Shown piece by piece: positions 30,501 to 33,786 of a DNA stretch of 33,786 bases; the first letter of the stretch is position 1, and every line of letters begins with the position of its first letter. Under the pieces are notes generated by a model. It searched no databases. It was not told where the DNA came from and saw nothing but the letters and a program-made list of their open reading frames with translations. Source of the stretch: Ophiostoma sp. CBS 140.51 (Eukaryota; Ascomycota; Sordariomycetes; Ophiostomatales; Ophiostomataceae); contig JANSLP010000338.1 in NCBI GenBank assembly GCA_029298735.1, positions 1-33,786 on the forward strand. Reading direction: 5' to 3'. The position numbers and the translations under genes are program-made.

Positions 30501-31914
30501 GTGTGTCTCGACTGCGGGCGCAGGCTCATTAATGGTGGGCTCGTACTCGCTGTTGTCGGTTTCTTGGTGATGTTGATCCACTGGTGGGTTGTGCTCCTCG
30601 AGGACCTCATTTTTGATAACCTCCTCGATAGTAGAGTCATGGAGCTCTTGAGAGCTCTCATTTTCAATATGGGGAGCTGTTCCATTGTGCTGTGTGTCCT
30701 CCATGGTGCCGGGGACGGATGGATCCTCATGTTGAGCCTCATCACTGCCACCATTCAATTGTTCTTGTTGCTGTTCAGGCTGCTGGTCAAGAACAGGCTC
30801 GGCTGATTCTTTTGATGCTGTATTTGGCTCGGCTTCCTTTCCCAAGACGACCCTTTCCACCACCGGGTGTGTGGCTTCAATGGCTTCATCAACTGCGCTG
30901 ATGACCATATTGTCGCTGACTGGTGACTGAAGTGCGGAAGCAGGGAAACCTCCAGGAACAATGTGAGATGCAACATCATGAAGGTACTTTTCATTCTCAT
31001 GGAGTGGCGTCTCGTCTTCCGAGGTTGACTCCACCTGACCTGCAGTGGAAGGGACTGGCTCAATATTTGGTAGGGCAGCTTCGGTTTTCGGTGCGCTCTT
31101 CACCGTGGTCTCCATCTCAATTGGCGTGGTCTTTTCCGCTTGAAGGGCATCTCGGTCGCCGTCTCCGTTGTCGTCACGTTTGTCAAAGATGTCCACTGGG
31201 TCTGAAAAAGAGTGGTTCACATCCCGGTTAGGCACCTTTTTGTACAACAAAAAATGGATGTTATTGACTTGGCCCGCCAAACGGGTGTTGATATGAAGAA
31301 AACTTACTGCTCGGAGCCACCATTTCTGGCAGTGCCTGTTCTCTCGGCTTACGGCGTACCGGCGCCGATGGCAAGGGTATCCGAAGCTGTTCATCGATCA
31401 AGCGGTTGAGTTCCTACAAGCTGTTAGCAGAGTTCTTGTATGCAGGCCCAACGAATGGCGGTCGACTTACCTTTCGCCTCTCTTCAAGGGCGGCTAGCTT
31501 CGCTTTGCCCTCATCGAGCATCCGCTTTGCCTCTTCTTCGACATTGCTCATCATCGTCTCGGTCGACTCCTCGACCTCGCGTGTGTCGGCGTCCAGCTTG
31601 CCATGCCGGTCGCGGTCTTCATCGGTTACTTGTGCGAGAAGTGCTTCGTCTTCTTGGCGACGACGAGCTTCGCGCTCTTCATCTTCACGCCGCCGCTGCT
31701 CTGCCAGAGCCTCGCGCTGGGCCTGGCGCTTGCGGGCAATGTCGTCAGACTCCAGACGGAAGCCAGACTGGAGAGCATCAAGAGCTGCTGCGCGGCGCTG
31801 CTCGAGACCATCGAGTCGTGATTCGTGATCAAGCACAGAGAGAGAGGAGATGGTACTGTGGATGCTAGATAGCGTCTCGTGCATCTGCGAGACGAGCTGG
31901 GAGACGTCGACCAT
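27555..31914 (-). CDS. Uncharacterised coiled-coil and acidic-repeat protein, 1,398 aa to the first stop, 3 exons
   Basis: Exons are 31914-31471, 31413-31308 and 31201-27555. Intron 1 (31414-31470) has GTAAGT, CTAAC and TTGTAG; intron 2 (31202-31307) has GTAAGT, CTAAC and TTTCAG; phases 0 and 1 agree. Residues 1-160 are charged and helical: a short VSQLVSQMHETLSSI start, then a Glu/Arg-rich coiled coil (AEQRRREDEEREARRRQEDE) up to ELNRLIDEQL. From residue 185 to about 1100 the chain is highly acidic and repetitive (Glu, His, Val, Pro, Thr-rich) with no hydrophobic core. It includes a perfect V-P-V-E array at about 486-537. The last 250 residues are Ser/Pro-rich. I do not recognise a named family; the layout resembles a long disordered scaffold or cytoskeleton-linked protein. 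It ends at a UGA (27557-27555) that is followed by a further open frame, listed separately. Confidence 0.8.
30141..30296 (-). repeat. 12-bp coding minisatellite, 13 copies
   Basis: The plus-strand unit CTCGACAGGAAC repeats 13 times without a mismatch, coding V-P-V-E repeats on the minus strand. Flanking units are degenerate (EEMP/EEVP type), so the perfect core looks like a recent expansion. The unit has no stop in any frame, which produces long shadow frames on the plus strand. Confidence 0.97.
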
Positions 31915-33722
31915 ATTGAGAAGGAGGCGGGGAAAGTTCTTCCTCCCCTTTCCACAAACAAATCTTCAGAGAAAGGGTCGTTGTAGGAGACGTTCTTAGG
32001 GAGTTGATCGAATATAAGATCACCGAGATAATTGCTGAACAGGCCAAGCTGTCTAAAGTTTTGCAAAAAAAAAAAAAAAATGGAAGAGAGAAAAAGGAAC
32101 AAACCTAGATCCGGAAAATAAGATAAACCCATACACACCCACACACACAATTAAAATCACAAGTAGCTGGACTACTCAGTACAAAAATAAAATGGTAGAT
32201 CAGGAAGCCCCGGGTCAAGAAGAAACACCGGACGGCTTACGTCGCTAAGGCATGCCCGGACTTGTGGGTGTAGTTTTGTAGAGACCTCTTACAAGGGGAA
32301 AGGGGCGTAGTGGAGTGGTTGAGGCCGAACTTGGTTGATAGACTTTGCAGCTCCTGTTTAATGCACATCTCGATGGCTTGTTATTGTAAAAGTTACTAGG
32401 AGGCCTGTCATCTTTCCCGTCATTTGTTTTTCGATATATTACTCTGCCCAGTGAGGACTTCTATGGGCTCACGTCGCCAGCGCTTATATTAGAGAGTTAT
32501 CATTCACTCTGCTCTTGCTTTCTTTTTCTTCCTAGAAAAAAACAAACAAATGAATAAGTCATCAGTCTGTCACTTTTAAATACATGGACTATTTCATCTG
32601 AAAGGTAGCTCGATAAATTTATGCAAGATCGTGATAGCGCGTGCCTTTCTCCTGGAAACAGTAAAAATAGATGCTGTCTTCCACGGTCGATGCATAGAGT
32701 GGGGCTTGCCCTCGATCTCGAACATCTCGAGTTTCCGGCAACACAAAGATGCAGTTGACAGCCAATCAGGAGCCAAATTGTACCTTGTACTTCGTGCACA
32801 GGGGCGGCAAGCACTTAAAGGCTGGCAAGGCCAACTAACTGGCCAGGGTTCGCAGCTACAGGGCTTGCTCATGGTGATTTATGCGGCTCTACATTAGTGA
32901 AAGCAAAAGTACAGATAAAAGAAAGCTTGTTCGTTCTCCTTCAAACAGTCCTTGGGGAGTGGAGACTGGCTCAGGCCTGTGAAGACGACGCATGAATGAC
33001 GCTGGCGAGCGTGGAAGCAAGAGCGGTTTCTGGAGCAGTTTCAGACCAAAAGCTTGGCCTTGCTGGCCCTGGCCTTGACTGGCGGCCTGAAGAAAGGGTA
33101 CGCATGGCAAAGAGCTATGCATTGAGCACAGCTCGCAGCTAATTGAAAAGTTCGTCGCAGGCAAGGCTATGGAAGTGCATCCTCATTCACAAATTTATTC
33201 GGACATTAGATTTTCGATCCATTTAGCTTCCATCATGAATGAAAGGGCACGGCTGTTTGTTTGTTTGTTTTTGTTTGTCTATGTTTCTCTCTCTAAAAAA
33301 GGTCAAAAGTCCCTGAATATAAATTTTATATGTACAACATACTGTAGAATCTGGTGAGATATAAGTAAATAAGAAGAAAACTGTAAAAAGGAAAGGTATA
33401 GGCTAGAATCAATCGCCGCCCAATGTATAGACAGAAGAAGAGAACAGAAATAAGATGTAGAGAGAGTATTTAATGTAAGGAGCGCAACCGCAGGGAATCG
33501 AAAAAAAGCACTCCTTCTCCGACATAGATAGACAGCACCACAGAGGTCAAAAGAGGTCTGATGGCTGGCTAAGCCGACAGCGACCCAGCACACTGTCTGT
33601 TGCCGTAATTCACCCCACCAAGAACAAGAACCGCTCGCACGCTGTGGTATATACCTGTTGTAAATTTTTTTTGTCTCATTGTAATGATTTTGTACATGAC
33701 ACTGCCGTCCCGAGGCCACAAT
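31915..33722. other. Upstream region of the repeat-protein gene, no supported gene
   Basis: The first about 250 bp should be the leader and promoter of the minus-strand repeat-protein gene; it has a run of 16 A (32065-32080) and a CA-rich stretch (about 32132-32150). A TTTG-type microsatellite is at 33254-33278. The last part (about 33290-33720) is AT-rich and may be the 3' UTR of the gene entering from the right. Open frames on both strands are under about 140 codons and show no domain or splice logic. Confidence 0.5.
33254..33278 (+). repeat. TTTG-type microsatellite
   Basis: Imperfect TGTT/TTTG units, broken by one T-run, in an AT-rich non-coding stretch. Confidence 0.8.
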
Positions 33723-33786
33723 TTATATTCTGTTGGCCAGGGGCTTGGACGACATGACAGTCCGGCGTCTGTACGTCTCGCGGTAC
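33723..33786 (-). CDS. Possible C-terminal end of a gene entering from the right edge
   Basis: On the minus strand, the frame from the window edge reads 20 codons (YRETYRRRTVMSSKPLANRI) and then TAA at 33725-33723. The codons have G/C-rich third positions like the real genes here, and the sequence turns AT-rich right after the stop, as at a 3' UTR. It is too short to identify. Two other frames are also open at the edge, so this is a reasoned guess, not a firm call. Confidence 0.35.
   Translation of the reverse strand, partial: YRETYRRRTVMSSKPLANRI

Overview
The window looks like nuclear DNA of a filamentous ascomycete (Pezizomycotina, most likely a Sordariomycete; Ophiostomatales/Sporothrix is a guess from protein flavour only). 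The evidence is short introns with GTRAGT/GTATGT-type donors and CTAAC branch sites just upstream of the acceptor, a filamentous-fungal gene set (PEX11C, GPHR, IRS4, ASE1, eIF3l, which budding yeast lacks, and a CE1 acetylxylan esterase), and CT-rich leaders. I see no rRNA, tRNA, transposon or CRISPR.

Nine protein genes are supported, plus the probable 3' end of a tenth at the right edge. From left to right: a universal stress protein (105-2718, minus, 3 exons, one very long intron); a 3.7-kb gene-free stretch; eIF3l (6396-8023, minus, 3 exons); divergent from it a GPHR/GPR89-type channel (9062-10852, plus); a small six-cysteine GPI-type cell-surface protein (12539-13540, plus); convergent to it peroxin PEX11C (14285-15319, minus); IRS4, an EH-domain protein (17078-19642, minus); the spindle-midzone protein ASE1/PRC1 (21264-23791, minus, 3 exons); a secreted acetylxylan esterase (25059-26102, minus, 2 exons); and a large uncharacterised coiled-coil/acidic-repeat protein (27555-31914, minus, 3 exons). 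The last one has a UGA followed by 203 more open codons in the same frame.

The genes do not form a pathway cluster. They are mostly housekeeping genes (translation, Golgi/ER ion homeostasis, peroxisome proliferation, phosphoinositide signalling, mitosis) with one plant-cell-wall enzyme and one surface protein among them. Seven of the nine lie on the minus strand, and intergenic gaps are usually 0.7-1.8 kb.

I found no convincing new multi-gene system. The points most worth checking are the in-frame UGA near the end of the large repeat protein, its homogeneous 12-bp minisatellite, the 981-nt USP intron with an alternative ATG overlapping the splice acceptor, tandem CCTCGG motifs upstream of PEX11C, and the frame-preserving axe1 intron next to the catalytic serine.
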